From positions 1-39,381 of the forward strand of contig NZ_BFBP01000013.1 of the NCBI RefSeq assembly GCF_003112695.1: a DNA stretch of 39,381 nucleotides, in the 5' to 3' direction. The notes beneath the pieces were generated by a model. The model saw only the letters and a list, made by a program, of their open reading frames with translations, had not been told where the DNA came from and did no database searches. This DNA comes from Azospira sp. I13 (GTDB lineage: Bacteria > Pseudomonadota > Gammaproteobacteria > Burkholderiales > Rhodocyclaceae). The translations under genes and the position numbers were made by a program. This document shows, one piece after another, positions 1 to 8,246 of the stretch (positions are counted from its first letter, which is position 1; the number at the start of each line of letters is the position of its first letter).

Positions 1-158
1 GTCATTTGTCTATCTCCAGAAGTTGGGCTTTGTTCGTTTCCGGTGGCGAGAAATTCGCCCCCTTGCAGCCAATAACGCGGCCGCCGACCCAAAGGTTTGC
101 AGGAGAAAGGTAACGCCCCGTAACGCTTTGTGATCGGCGTCGGCGGCGAGGAGCAGGC

Positions 159-2168
159 TCAGCTTTCGCTATTGCCCAGCATGTTGCGCAGGTTGGCGAA
201 GCGGGCCTTGGTGGTGGCCTTGTCTGGCGGCTCGGTGGTCTTGCCGCCGCTGACCCGCAGGTCTTCGCCCATTTCGGCAATGAAGCGGGACGGGTCGCAG
301 GGGAACATTTCCCGACCCTGCTTACGTCGTTCGCACCAGGAGAGGTGCAGGCTCTGCCTGGCCCGGGTGATGCCGACATACATCAGGCGCCGCTCCTCCT
401 CGATAGTGCCGCTTTCCACCGAGCTGCTGTGGGGCAGGATGCCCTCTTCCACGCCCACCAGGAAAACGTGCTTGTACTCCAGCCCCTTCGAGGCGTGGAG
501 GGTGGAGAGCTGCACGGCGTCGAACTCGCTGTCTTCGTTCTGCTTGTCCAGCATGTTGATGAGGGCGATGGTCTGGGTCAGGTCGATGAGGGTCTTGTCG
601 TCCTTCTCCCCCTTGCCGGCCAGCCACTGGGTGAATTCCCGCACATTGTTCCATTTGCTTTCGGCAGCCCGGCTTTCCTCGTGGTCGTAGAGCCAGGTTT
701 CGTAGCCGATGGCATTCAGCAGGTCGTTCAGTACCTCACCGGCCGGCTCCCGCAGGGCCCGTTGTTCCACCCGGTTGATGAACTCGCAGAACTGCAGCAG
801 GGGTTCCAGCTGGCGGTGCGACACGCGCTGGGCGAAGCCCTCCTCGAAGGCCGCGGCGAAGAGGGAGATGTGGCGTTCCCCGGCATAGGTGCCGAGGGCC
901 TCCAGGGTGGTACCGCCGACGCCCCGCTTGGGCGTGGTGACGGCGCGGATGAAGGCCGGGTCATCGTCCTGGTTGGCCAGCAGGCGCAGGTAGGAGATGA
1001 CGTCCTTGATTTCCGACTTCTCGAAGAAGCTGGTGCCGCCGGACATGACGTAGGGCACCCGGTGGTTGCGCAGCTGGGTTTCGAAGAGGCGCGCCTGGTG
1101 GTTGGAGCGGTAGAGGATGGCATAGTCGGAGAACTTGTTGCGGCACTCGAACTTGTTGGCCAGCAGCTTCATCACCACCGATTCCGCCTCGTGCTCGTTG
1201 TCCCGGCAGACGGTGCCGCGAATCGGATCGCCGTGGCCCAGGTCGGACCACAGCTTTTTCTCGAAGAGCTTCTCGTTGTGGCCGATAACATTGTTGGCCG
1301 CCTGCAGGATGCGCACCGTGGAGCGGTAGTTCTGCTCCAGCATGATGATCTTCAGGTTCGGATAATCCCGCGGCAGGCCCCGCAGGTTTTCCACGTCGGC
1401 GCCTCGCCAGCCATAGATGGCCTGGTCGTCGTCGCCCACAGCGGTGAACATCGCCCGGGGGCCGGTGAGCAGTTTGAGCAGTTGGTACTGGCAGGCGTTG
1501 GTGTCCTGGTATTCATCCACTAGCAGGTAGCGCAGGCGGTTCTGCCACTTGTCGCGAATCTTCGGATGTTCCTGGAAGAGCTGCAGAGGCAGCAGGATCA
1601 GGTCGTCGAAATCCACCGCCTGGTAGGCCTTGAGGGTGGCGGCGTAATCCCGGTAAGCCTTGGCGGCCAGGGCCTCGATTTCGCTCGCTGCCTCGGCAGC
1701 AGCCTGGTCCGGCGACTTCATGGCGTTCTTCCAGCCGGAGACGAGCCACTGGATGTTGCGGATGGTGGCCTTGTCCACGCTGGCCGACAGGTCGGCAAAG
1801 ATGCCGTAGCAGTCGGTGGAGTCGAAGATGGAGAACTTCGGCTTGTAGCCCAGGGCCTTGGCCTCTTCCCGCAGGATGCGCACCCCCAGGGAGTGGAAGG
1901 TGCAGATGGTGAGGCCCGAGGTGGAGCTGCCCTGCAGCATCTGGCCCACCCGCTCCTGCATTTCCCGCGCCGCCTTGTTGGTGAAGGTGATGGCGGCGAT
2001 GTTGGCCGGGTTCATGCCGCAATCCTGGATCAGGTAGGCAATCTTCTGGGTGATCACCCGGGTCTTGCCGGAGCCGGCGCCAGCCAGGACGAGCAGGGGC
2101 CCATCCAGATAGCGGATGGCTTCGCGCTGGGGCGGATTCAGGCTGTGCAGGGGAACGGGACCGGACAT
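159..2168 (-). CDS. rep: ATP-dependent DNA helicase Rep (UvrD/Rep superfamily 1A)
   Basis: 669-residue 3'-5' DNA helicase. Walker A AGSGKT lies at about residues 31-36, the Walker B VDEYQD at 217-222, followed by GDDDQAIYGWRGA (motif III) and EQNYRST; near the C terminus LSTLHASKGLE and RLMYVGITRA are motifs V and VI. Length and residue-level similarity match E. coli Rep (about 673 aa), including its SGGTSFFEKSEIKD segment, more closely than UvrD. Rep helps replication forks past bound proteins and restarts stalled forks in the cytoplasm. The ATG at 2168 is preferred because the N terminus then begins just before the conserved LNPPQREAI motif; there is no strong Shine-Dalgarno. It lies downstream of a DUF4197 gene on the same strand but is separated from it by a terminator-like hairpin. 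Intact, nothing odd. The first 158 bases of the window, downstream of it, hold nothing I can identify. Confidence 0.95.
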   Translation of the reverse strand: MSGPVPLHSLNPPQREAIRYLDGPLLVLAGAGSGKTRVITQKIAYLIQDCGMNPANIAAITFTNKAAREMQERVGQMLQGSSTSGLTICTFHSLGVRILREEAKALGYKPKFSIFDSTDCYGIFADLSASVDKATIRNIQWLVSGWKNAMKSPDQAAAEAASEIEALAAKAYRDYAATLKAYQAVDFDDLILLPLQLFQEHPKIRDKWQNRLRYLLVDEYQDTNACQYQLLKLLTGPRAMFTAVGDDDQAIYGWRGADVENLRGLPRDYPNLKIIMLEQNYRSTVRILQAANNVIGHNEKLFEKKLWSDLGHGDPIRGTVCRDNEHEAESVVMKLLANKFECRNKFSDYAILYRSNHQARLFETQLRNHRVPYVMSGGTSFFEKSEIKDVISYLRLLANQDDDPAFIRAVTTPKRGVGGTTLEALGTYAGERHISLFAAAFEEGFAQRVSHRQLEPLLQFCEFINRVEQRALREPAGEVLNDLLNAIGYETWLYDHEESRAAESKWNNVREFTQWLAGKGEKDDKTLIDLTQTIALINMLDKQNEDSEFDAVQLSTLHASKGLEYKHVFLVGVEEGILPHSSSVESGTIEEERRLMYVGITRARQSLHLSWCERRKQGREMFPCDPSRFIAEMGEDLRVSGGKTTEPPDKATTKARFANLRNMLGNSES

Positions 2169-2210
2169 GGGAGGATCAGGGGCGGAAGGTGGCGTCGCAG
2201 GCGGCGGGCT

Positions 2211-2241
2211 GAAAAACGAAACGCCCCGGCAGACCGGGGCG
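2211..2241 (-). terminator. Rho-independent terminator after the DUF4197 gene
   Basis: Perfect 8-bp stem CGCCCCGG / CCGGGGCG (2222-2241) with a 4-base loop. Read on the minus strand it is followed by a T-rich tail (GTTTCGTTTTTC). It lies just past the stop of the DUF4197 gene and before the start of rep, so it probably insulates rep from the upstream transcript. Confidence 0.75.
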
Positions 2242-2269
2242 CAGGTGGGATGCGGTACGGCAGATTTTA

Positions 2270-2974
2270 CTACTTCAGAAGGCCGCCAAACACCTTGCTG
2301 ATGACCTTGCTGCCGGTGCCAATGGGGTCCTTGCGGATAGCTTTTTCCTGCTCGGCGATCATCAGGTAGAGGCCATCCAGGGCCTTGCGGGTGACGTAGT
2401 CGTCCAGGTTGGCGTCCTTGGCGTCGATCAGCTTGAACTTGGCGGCCTTGCCGGCAAACTTGTTGTACTTGTCGGCCAGCTGCACCTTGGCGGTGGCCTT
2501 CTTCACCACCGGCAGGAATTTCTGGGCCAGGGGCTCCGAGGTGGCGCGCTTGAAATACTGGGTAGCTGCGTCGTCACCGCCGGTGAGGATGCCCTGGGCA
2601 TCCTTCACGCTCATGTCCTTCACCGCCTTCACCAGCAGGGGCTTGGCTTCCACCACGGCGGCCTCGGCTGCCCGGTTCATGGTTTCGATCAGCTCGTCGG
2701 CCTGCTTGCCCATGCCGAACTTGTGCATCATCTCCGCCGCGTCCTCCAGGGCGCCCGGCAGGGGAATGCGCACCTTGTCGTTGCCGAGGAAGCCGTTGGT
2801 CTGCCCCAGCTGGCTGACGGCCATTTCGGCGCCCCGGGTCAGGGCTTCCTTGAGGCCGGAGGTGGCCTCGCTGTTGCTCACCTGGGCCAGGCTCTGGCCG
2901 CTGATGACAAGGGCAGCCAAAATGCCCACAATGCAGCGTCCGCCAAGGCGATTCATCATCTTTCCGAACTCCAT
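2270..2974 (-). CDS. DUF4197 family exported protein
   Basis: 234 residues. The N terminus has basic residues and then a hydrophobic stretch (CIVGILAALVISGQSLAQ) that reads as a Sec signal peptide cut near residue 31; no lipobox cysteine is present. The remainder (LKEALTRGAEMAVSQLGQ, then NDKVRIPLPGALEDAAEMM and the C-terminal DYVTRKALDGLYLMIAEQE) matches the DUF4197 family, periplasmic proteins of unknown function common in proteobacteria. The start at 2974 is chosen because AGGAG lies 6 bases upstream; an alternative ATG at 2959 is also plausible. Its start codon is only 18 bases from the divergent redoxin start at 2993, so the promoters of the two genes must overlap each other's 5' regions. 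A terminator follows. No function is proposed. Confidence 0.85.
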   Translation of the reverse strand: MEFGKMMNRLGGRCIVGILAALVISGQSLAQVSNSEATSGLKEALTRGAEMAVSQLGQTNGFLGNDKVRIPLPGALEDAAEMMHKFGMGKQADELIETMNRAAEAAVVEAKPLLVKAVKDMSVKDAQGILTGGDDAATQYFKRATSEPLAQKFLPVVKKATAKVQLADKYNKFAGKAAKFKLIDAKDANLDDYVTRKALDGLYLMIAEQEKAIRKDPIGTGSKVISKVFGGLLK

Positions 2975-2992
2975 TCTCGACTCCTGATTGTC

Positions 2993-3496
2993 ATGTCCCG
3001 GGGCCACAAGCTTATCCTGCTGCTCGCCGTGCTCGCAATGGGCGCGGTGATGGCCGGGTTTTTTGCCAAGCGCCAGAGCGCCCCCAGCCTGGAACTGAAG
3101 GTACTCGGCGGCCCCCAGTTCTCCCTGGGGGAATTGCGCGGCAAGGTGGTGGCGGTGCATTTCTGGGCGACTACCTGCAGTGACTGCGATCACACCCTGG
3201 CCGAGCTGGCCCGGCTGCATCGTCGGCACCAGGCCCAGGGGCTGGAAATCCTGGCCGTTGCCATGGCCTATGACCAGCCCCGCCAGGTGGCCAGCTATGC
3301 CTACGCCAACAGCTTGCCCTTCAAGGTGGTGCAGGACGACGGCAGCGTTGCCCGGGGCTTTGCCCTGGGGGGCGCCAATCCGCCCCTGACCTTCCTGATT
3401 GACCGCCAGGGGCGCATCGCCCAGCGTATTCCCGGCCGGCCCGACCCGGCCCGTTACCAGGCGGTGCTGGAAAAACTGCTGGCTGAAACGCCTTAG
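2993..3496 (+). CDS. TlpA-like thioredoxin-fold protein, membrane-anchored
   Basis: 167 residues. An N-terminal hydrophobic segment (about residues 6-23) is an uncleaved anchor or signal, followed by an AhpC/TSA-type thioredoxin fold: GPQFSLGELRGKVVAVHFWA, then TTCSDC with the redox pair Cys62-Cys65, and the cis-Pro region NPPLTFLIDRQG. This is the TlpA/ResA/CcmG-like architecture; such proteins act in the periplasm as thiol-disulfide reductases, often for cytochrome c maturation or copper-centre assembly. The CSDC active site is not the CPPC or CEPC of typical TlpA/CcmG, so the partner is unknown. No good Shine-Dalgarno precedes the ATG at 2993, which is 18 bases from the divergent DUF4197 start; the transcript may be leaderless or translated weakly. 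The next gene starts 7 bases after the stop and is probably co-transcribed. Confidence 0.85.
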   Translation: MSRGHKLILLLAVLAMGAVMAGFFAKRQSAPSLELKVLGGPQFSLGELRGKVVAVHFWATTCSDCDHTLAELARLHRRHQAQGLEILAVAMAYDQPRQVASYAYANSLPFKVVQDDGSVARGFALGGANPPLTFLIDRQGRIAQRIPGRPDPARYQAVLEKLLAETP

Positions 3497-3503
3497 GATC
3501 GCC

Positions 3504-4037
3504 ATGGAATTCCGGTTTTGGCAGCCGCTACGGCCGCGGTTGCCGCCCTGGCTGGCCCGCTATCTGGGCGACCATGCCCGCCATCCCCTCTTTCCCCTGT
3601 TCGTGGCCGGGCTCGCTTTCGCGTGCACCGTCACCTTCAGTTTTCCCTTTTCCCTCATCCTGATCAGCGCCACCCTGTTGGCGCCCCGTCGCTGGTTGGC
3701 CCTGAGCCTGTGCAGCGGCCTGGCCTCCGGGCTGGGCGCCATGGTGCTGCTGGAAGTCTTTCACCACCTGGGCTGGCAGCAGATCGCCCTGCGCTGGCCT
3801 GAACTCGTTCAGGCCGAGGCCCTGGCCCGGGTCAGCCATTGGGTGGCGGAGTGGGGTGTCTGGGCCCTGGGGGCCATCGCCGCCTCACCCCTGCCCCAGA
3901 CGCCGGCGCTGGTGCTCTGCGCCCTGGCGGACCAGCCGCCGCTTGGCGTGCTGGTGGTGGTGACGGCAGCCAAGGCCGGCAAGTATGCGGTCATCGCCTG
4001 GCTCAGCCAGCGGCTTCTCAGTCGGCCCGGGCCCTAG
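3504..4037 (+). CDS. Small integral membrane protein, YqaA/VTT (SNARE-associated)-like
   Basis: 177 residues with about four hydrophobic segments (residues ~30-60, 68-90, 112-130, 145-168). The pattern of a short amphipathic N terminus, then [20 protein letters not shown] and a C-terminal [16 protein letters not shown], resembles small VTT/YqaA-type membrane proteins, but I cannot place it firmly in a family. It follows the redoxin by 7 bases and should be in the same transcript. Its TAG stop overlaps the stop of the convergent FisR-like gene: the four bases CTAG at 4034-4037 supply both stop codons. Function unknown. Confidence 0.7.
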   Translation: MEFRFWQPLRPRLPPWLARYLGDHARHPLFPLFVAGLAFACTVTFSFPFSLILISATLLAPRRWLALSLCSGLASGLGAMVLLEVFHHLGWQQIALRWPELVQAEALARVSHWVAEWGVWALGAIAASPLPQTPALVLCALADQPPLGVLVVVTAAKAGKYAVIAWLSQRLLSRPGP

Positions 4038-5398
4038 GCCCCGCCTGGCGGCGGGGGGCGACGCAGTTTGCGGTAGAGAGTGCGTTCGCTGATGCCCAGG
4101 CGCGGGGCCAACAGGCGGACCTCCGCCCCCGGCCGGGCCATCAGCCAGGCCAGGTAGCGGGATTCCAGTTCCTCCAGCGGCACCGGGGTGTCGACACGGA
4201 AGGCCGTATCGGCTACCGCGCCGCTGCTGGCGACCGGGCTGCTGCCGCCGTCGTCGGCCACCTCGGCCAGGCGGGCGGCGCCGATCTCGTCGCCATCGCT
4301 CATCAGGGTGGCTCGCTCGATCAGGTTGCGCAGTTCCCGGATGTTGCCCTCCCAGGTTCGCTCGGCCAGCCAGGCCAGGGCGTCGGCGCTGAAATGGCGG
4401 CCTGGCCGGTGATCCACCCGTTCCAGCAGGGACAGGGCGAGGAGGGGGATGTCATCCCGCCGCTCGGCCAGGGACGGGGTGTGGATGGGGAAGGTGTTGA
4501 GCCGGTAATAGAGGTCGCGGCGGAAGCGCTCGCTGCGCACCATGGCCGCCAGATCCCGATGGGTGGCGGCTACTAGGCGGAAATCGGCGCGCAGGGTATC
4601 CACTCCGCCGACCCGGCGGTAGGTGCCGGTTTCCAGCAGGCGCAGCAACTTCACCTGCAGGCTCGGCGGCAGTTCGCCGATTTCATCGAGGAACAGGGTA
4701 CCGCCGCTGGCCGATTCCACCAGGCCCAGCTTGCGGAAGGCGGCACCGGTGAAGGCGCCCTTTTCATGGCCGAACAGTTCGCTCTCGAAGAGGTTTTCCG
4801 TCAACCCGGTGCAGTCCACCGCCACAAAAGGCGCATCCCGCCGGCCGCTGGCCTCGTGCACCGCCCGCGCCACCAGTTCCTTGCCGGTGCCCGTTTCCCC
4901 CAGCAGCAGCACGGTGGCCTGGGCCGGGGCTACCCGCAGCACCTTTTCCAGCATCTGCTGGAAGGCAGCGGAGCGCCCTACCAGGCCCTGGGCCGCCGGG
5001 CGGCTGCTAGCCTGCTGCACCATGCGCAGGGTTTCGACGAAGTAGACGATGCGCCCGCTTTCGTCCCGTACCGGGGTGGTTTCCACATCCACGTGTTCCT
5101 CGCCCCGGGGCGTGTGGTGCAGGTGCAGCACACGGCGGGAGGCGCCCTCTTCCTGGGAAAGCTTGAGGGGGCAGGATTCCCCGGCCTGGTCGCAGGGCAC
5201 GGTGAAGTGGTGGGAAACCTCGTAACAGCGCCGCCCGAGGATGGAGGCCGCGCCACCGCCGGGGCTGCTAGCGTATTCCCGCCGGTAAGCCTTGTTGGCG
5301 GCGACGATGCGGTAGTCCGCATCCATGACGATGCGGGGCTCGGGCAGGCCGTCGAGAAAGGAGATCAGTTCCTGGAGCTGGTTGGCTGAATAATCCAT
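4034..5398 (-). CDS. fisR: Sigma-54-dependent transcriptional activator, FisR-like (sulfane-sulfur sensor)
   Basis: 454 residues from the ATG at 5398. Residues 1-130 form a PAS-like sensor domain, followed by a sigma-54 AAA+ domain (Walker A GETGTGKE 167-174; sigma-54 contact loop GAFTGA 214-219; LFLDEIGEL 235-243; [10 protein letters not shown] near 349-358) and a Fis-type helix-turn-helix at the C terminus ([18 protein letters not shown]). The sensor has three cysteines, Cys58, Cys69 and Cys76; their spacing (11 and 7) equals that recalled for Cys53/64/71 of Cupriavidus FisR, which senses polysulfide and activates pdo/sqr. The divergent gene encodes a persulfide-dioxygenase-like protein behind a -24/-12 promoter, which supports the assignment. 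An upstream in-frame ATG (5428) is less likely because it would place the first upstream repeat inside the gene. Confidence 0.88.
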   Translation of the reverse strand: MDYSANQLQELISFLDGLPEPRIVMDADYRIVAANKAYRREYASSPGGGAASILGRRCYEVSHHFTVPCDQAGESCPLKLSQEEGASRRVLHLHHTPRGEEHVDVETTPVRDESGRIVYFVETLRMVQQASSRPAAQGLVGRSAAFQQMLEKVLRVAPAQATVLLLGETGTGKELVARAVHEASGRRDAPFVAVDCTGLTENLFESELFGHEKGAFTGAAFRKLGLVESASGGTLFLDEIGELPPSLQVKLLRLLETGTYRRVGGVDTLRADFRLVAATHRDLAAMVRSERFRRDLYYRLNTFPIHTPSLAERRDDIPLLALSLLERVDHRPGRHFSADALAWLAERTWEGNIRELRNLIERATLMSDGDEIGAARLAEVADDGGSSPVASSGAVADTAFRVDTPVPLEELESRYLAWLMARPGAEVRLLAPRLGISERTLYRKLRRPPPPGGA

Positions 5399-5413
5399 GG
5401 TGCCATCTTCTGC

Positions 5414-5454
5414 CAAATATGGCGCCATCGCAACAAATGTCGGACAAATATGGC
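5414..5454. promoter_or_regulatory. Candidate upstream activator sites: phased CAAATATGGC repeats
   Basis: CAAATATGGC occurs exactly at 5414-5423 and 5445-5454, with a degenerate copy CAAATGTCGG at 5434-5443. Start-to-start distances are 20 and 11 bases, close to two turns and one turn of the helix. The cluster lies about 90-130 bases upstream of the -24/-12 promoter at 5542, the usual place for enhancer-binding-protein sites. It is also just upstream of the regulator's own start codon, so autoregulation is possible. Binding by the FisR-like protein is inferred. Confidence 0.6.
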
Positions 5455-5541
5455 AATTAACCTGGGCGGCGCGATGACCTACAGTCGCTTCCCCCTGGCT
5501 ATTTCTTTGTGAAACAGCGGGTTACCTAGTTCCGTCGCGCC

Positions 5542-5557
5542 TGGCACGACTCTTGTA
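5542..5557 (+). promoter_or_regulatory. Sigma-54 (-24/-12) promoter
   Basis: TGGCACGACTCTTGTA matches the sigma-54 consensus TGGCACG-N4-TTGCW with one change (TTGT for TTGC), with the GG and TG elements correctly spaced. It faces the persulfide-dioxygenase-like gene and lies downstream of the activator repeats. The expected transcript start is near 5567, which rules out the in-frame ATG at 5563 as the start of the gene. Confidence 0.8.
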
Positions 5558-5688
5558 ATGGAATGAGTGGAAGCTGGTCCGTCCGCCTTGTCCGCAGCCT
5601 CTCCGACACGGCACCCTCCCCTCCGGGCGATGGCGGCACGATCGGCTTCCACCCATACCTTTCCACCAGGATGCAGCAGGAGCTTCAC

Positions 5689-6429
5689 GTGTTCATTTTC
5701 CGGCAGTTGCGGGACAGCGGCAGCGCCACCTATACCTACCTGATCGGCTCCCGGGCCAGCCACAGCGCCGTGCTGGTGGACCCGGTGGCCGACCAGTCGC
5801 CGCTCTACCTGGGGCTGCTGGCCGAACTGGAGCTGCGCCTGGCCTGCGTCATCGACACCCACCTGCACAGCGACCATCTCTCTGCTGCCCGCACCCTGGT
5901 GCGCCACACCGGCTGCGCCTACGCCGCCGGCCTGGCCAGCGGCATCGCCACCGCTACCCTGGGCCTGGCCGACGGCGATTGTCCGGCCTTTGCCGACCTG
6001 CAGTTGCAAGTACTGGCCACCCCGGGGCATACCCCGGGCTGCATCACCCTGCGCTGGGAAGACCGCCTGCTGACCGGCGATGCCCTGCTCATCGGCGGCT
6101 GCGGTGCCGCCGGCGAGCCGGGGGGCAACCCGGGCACCCACTACGACAGCGTCACCAAGAAACTGCTGCCCCTGCCTGACGAACTGCTGCTCTTCCCTGG
6201 CCATGACCGGGACGGGCGGCGGGTCAGCTGCATTGGCGAAGAGCGCCAGGGCAATCCCCTGTTCTGCGGCATCAGCCGCGACGAATTCATTGCCCAGGAC
6301 CGCCAGCTGCCCCTCGGCGAGTCGGCCCGGGCACGGCTGGAAGCCAATCGCCAGGGCGGCGATGGCAGCCTGCTGCAACGGCCGGCCAGCCCGGCGGCGT
6401 CGACCCTGTCGACCACAACGAATAACTAA
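5689..6429 (+). CDS. Metallo-beta-lactamase-fold protein, persulfide dioxygenase (ETHE1)-like
   Basis: 246 residues from a GTG at 5689, chosen because AGGAG lies 6 bases upstream and homologs begin near IFRQL; an ATG at 5671 has no Shine-Dalgarno. The fold is clear: THLHSDH (His58, His60, Asp62, His63), TPGHTPG (His114), LTGDALL (Asp131) and FPGHD (His172). By analogy with ETHE1, His58, His114 and Asp131 would hold a single iron that oxidises glutathione persulfide to sulfite. The start (FRQL, then TYTYLIG), DSVTKKLLPLPDE and NPLF segments are ETHE1-like. Odd: the GCGRTDFQ signature of that family reads GCGAAGEP here, so the conserved Arg and Asp are missing and the substrate may differ. It is downstream of a sigma-54 promoter and 24 bases before ccoG. 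Confidence 0.82.
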   Translation: MFIFRQLRDSGSATYTYLIGSRASHSAVLVDPVADQSPLYLGLLAELELRLACVIDTHLHSDHLSAARTLVRHTGCAYAAGLASGIATATLGLADGDCPAFADLQLQVLATPGHTPGCITLRWEDRLLTGDALLIGGCGAAGEPGGNPGTHYDSVTKKLLPLPDELLLFPGHDRDGRRVSCIGEERQGNPLFCGISRDEFIAQDRQLPLGESARARLEANRQGGDGSLLQRPASPAASTLSTTTNN

Positions 6430-6453
6430 CTAAAGCCCGAGAGGAAGTGACTC

Positions 6454-7869
6454 ATGAGTGCCAGCGCCCCCGATAAGCCGCAGCCCGACAACGGCGATAG
6501 CGGCAGCCTTTACGAAAAGCACCGGACCATCCACACCCGCGCCGTCAGCGGCCGTTTCGCCAACTGGCGGATTTTCCTGGTGCTGTTCACCCAGCTGATT
6601 TTCTACGGCACCCCCTGGCTGATGTGGAATGACCGCCAGGCCGTGCTCTTCCACCTGGTGGAGCGCAAGTTCTACATCTTCGGCCTGGTGCTGTGGCCCC
6701 AGGACGTCTTCTACCTGGCCATCCTGCTCATCATCTCGGCCTACGGCCTGTTCCTGGTGACGGCCGTGGCTGGACGCCTGTTCTGCGGCTATGCCTGCCC
6801 CCAGACGGTCTATACCGAACTGTTCGTGTGGATAGAGCACTGGGTCGAGGGTGACCGGCCGGCCCGCATCAAGCTGGACAAGAGCCCCTTGAATGCCCGC
6901 AAACTGCGCATCAAGGTCACCAAGCATGCCCTCTGGCTGGTGCTCTCCCTGTTCACCGGCTTCACCCTGGTGGGCTATTTCACGCCCATGAGCGAACTGC
7001 TGGCAGAAGTGCATAGTTTTGCCTTCGGCCCCTGGGAAACCTTCTGGATCTTCTTCTACGGTGGCTTCACCTACCTGATGGCCGGCTACATGCGCGAACA
7101 GGTGTGCAAGTACATGTGCCCCTACGCCCGCTTCCAGAGCGTCATGTTCGACCCGGATACCCTGATCATCACCTACGATCCGGAGCGCGGCGAATCCCGC
7201 GGCACCCGCAAGAAGGGCGCCGACTACAAGGCCCAGGGTCTGGGGGATTGCGTGGACTGCGGCATCTGCGTGCAGGTCTGCCCCACTGGCATCGACATCC
7301 GCGATGGCCTGCAATACGAGTGCATCGGCTGTTCTGCCTGTATCGACGGTTGCGACGAGGTGATGGACAAGATGAACTATCCCCGGGGCCTGATCCGTTA
7401 TTCGACGGAAAACGCCATGGCCCAGCACCTGAGCAAGAAGGAAATCCTCGGCCACGTGGTGCGGCCCCGCATCCTGCTGTACACGGCCATCCTGGCGGCC
7501 ATCACCCTGGCCACCGCCTGGTTCATCGCCCATCGCATCCCCCTCAAGGTGGACGTCATCCGCGACCGCGGCGCCCTGGCCCGGGAGACGGACATGGGCT
7601 TGATCGAGAACACCTTCACCCTGCGCTTCATGAACACCGACGAGCAGCCCCATCGCTACCGCATCAAAGTGACCGGCCTGGAAGGCATGACCGTCGCCGG
7701 GGCTGCCGAAGTGGAAGTGCCGGCCGCCACCACCACCTCCCTCACCACCTCCCTGCAGGCGCCGCCCGATGCCGGCAAGAAGGGCTCCAACCCGATCATG
7801 TTCGAGATTGAAGCGGAGGATGGCAGCGACATCCGCATCCACGAAAAAGCCGTATTCATGCTTCCCTGA
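6454..7869 (+). CDS. ccoG: Cytochrome c oxidase accessory protein CcoG (FixG/RdxA)
   Basis: 471 residues. Membrane segments lie near 40-56, 84-107, 157-177, 195-214 and 340-358. Cysteine pairs CGYAC (111/115) and CKYMC (218/222) are followed by two [4Fe-4S] ferredoxin motifs: CVDCGICVQVCP (266, 269, 272, 276) and CIGCSACIDGC (290, 293, 296, 300). The C-terminal ~110 residues form the periplasmic Ig-like domain of the family. CcoG is a membrane ferredoxin that reduces Cu(II) to Cu(I) for assembly of the CuB centre of cbb3 oxidase. The RBS GAGGAAG sits 6 bases before the ATG. Unusually there is no ccoNOPQ in the window; the gene instead follows the persulfide-dioxygenase-like gene by 24 bases and probably shares its sigma-54 promoter. 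A terminator follows. Confidence 0.95.
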   Translation: MSASAPDKPQPDNGDSGSLYEKHRTIHTRAVSGRFANWRIFLVLFTQLIFYGTPWLMWNDRQAVLFHLVERKFYIFGLVLWPQDVFYLAILLIISAYGLFLVTAVAGRLFCGYACPQTVYTELFVWIEHWVEGDRPARIKLDKSPLNARKLRIKVTKHALWLVLSLFTGFTLVGYFTPMSELLAEVHSFAFGPWETFWIFFYGGFTYLMAGYMREQVCKYMCPYARFQSVMFDPDTLIITYDPERGESRGTRKKGADYKAQGLGDCVDCGICVQVCPTGIDIRDGLQYECIGCSACIDGCDEVMDKMNYPRGLIRYSTENAMAQHLSKKEILGHVVRPRILLYTAILAAITLATAWFIAHRIPLKVDVIRDRGALARETDMGLIENTFTLRFMNTDEQPHRYRIKVTGLEGMTVAGAAEVEVPAATTTSLTTSLQAPPDAGKKGSNPIMFEIEAEDGSDIRIHEKAVFMLP

Positions 7870-7930
7870 AAGCCTCTTCCCGAGGCTTCCTCTTGCCGGG
7901 TCCGGCCGCCGCCGGGTCCGGCTTTTTTTT
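7870..7930 (+). terminator. Terminator region after ccoG (two hairpins, T8 tail)
   Basis: A first hairpin AAGCCTC / GAGGCTT (7870-7888) lies directly after the stop. A second structure (7895-7922) is formed by two direct copies of the near-palindrome GCCGGGTCCGGC around a CGCC loop. It can pair as 5 bp, a 2-base internal mismatch and 5 bp, and is followed by eight Ts (7923-7930). This is a convincing intrinsic terminator for the persulfide-dioxygenase/ccoG transcript. Confidence 0.8.
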
Positions 7931-8246
7931 GCCCAGCGATCCCGCAACCCCCACGACCCCTGCGCCCCGGACTGTACCGTTGCCTGTGGCGGTCATGTCG
8001 GGGCTGCTGCTGCCCCTTCATGGGGGCTTGCCGTCGTTCAGGGGCGGCTGGATGAAACGGGAGGATGGCAGCCCGCTTGCCGGCTGCTCCGTCAAATAAA
8101 CCTATTTTTCTTAGGGTTTTCCCGCGGGGCGCTGCATTTCGCGGAATAAGTCATGGCTAAGGTCGATGCTGGCGGCGTATGTTGCGGCTTCCAGTCACCG
8201 GACCGCGGGCCTCACGAGGGTCCCGGCCACCAGAGGGAGCGCCACC
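7931..8246. other. Intergenic region upstream of the cytochrome c gene
   Basis: 316 bases between the ccoG terminator and the cytochrome c start. I see no convincing ORF. A locally AT-rich patch around 8095-8115 is the most promoter-like stretch, and a short inverted repeat CCGCG / CGCGG lies just after it near 8122-8146. No clear -35/-10 pair, FNR box (TTGAT-N4-ATCAA) or sigma-54 motif was found. Confidence 0.4.

Noticed and set aside
5399-5428. Upstream ATG (5428) as the start of the FisR-like regulator
   Set aside because: It would put the first CAAATATGGC repeat inside the coding region and add ten residues unlike the family N terminus.
5563-5688. ATG at 5563 as the start of the persulfide-dioxygenase-like gene
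   Set aside because: It lies at or before the expected start of transcription from the -24/-12 promoter and adds residues absent from homologs; the GTG at 5689 has AGGAG at proper spacing.
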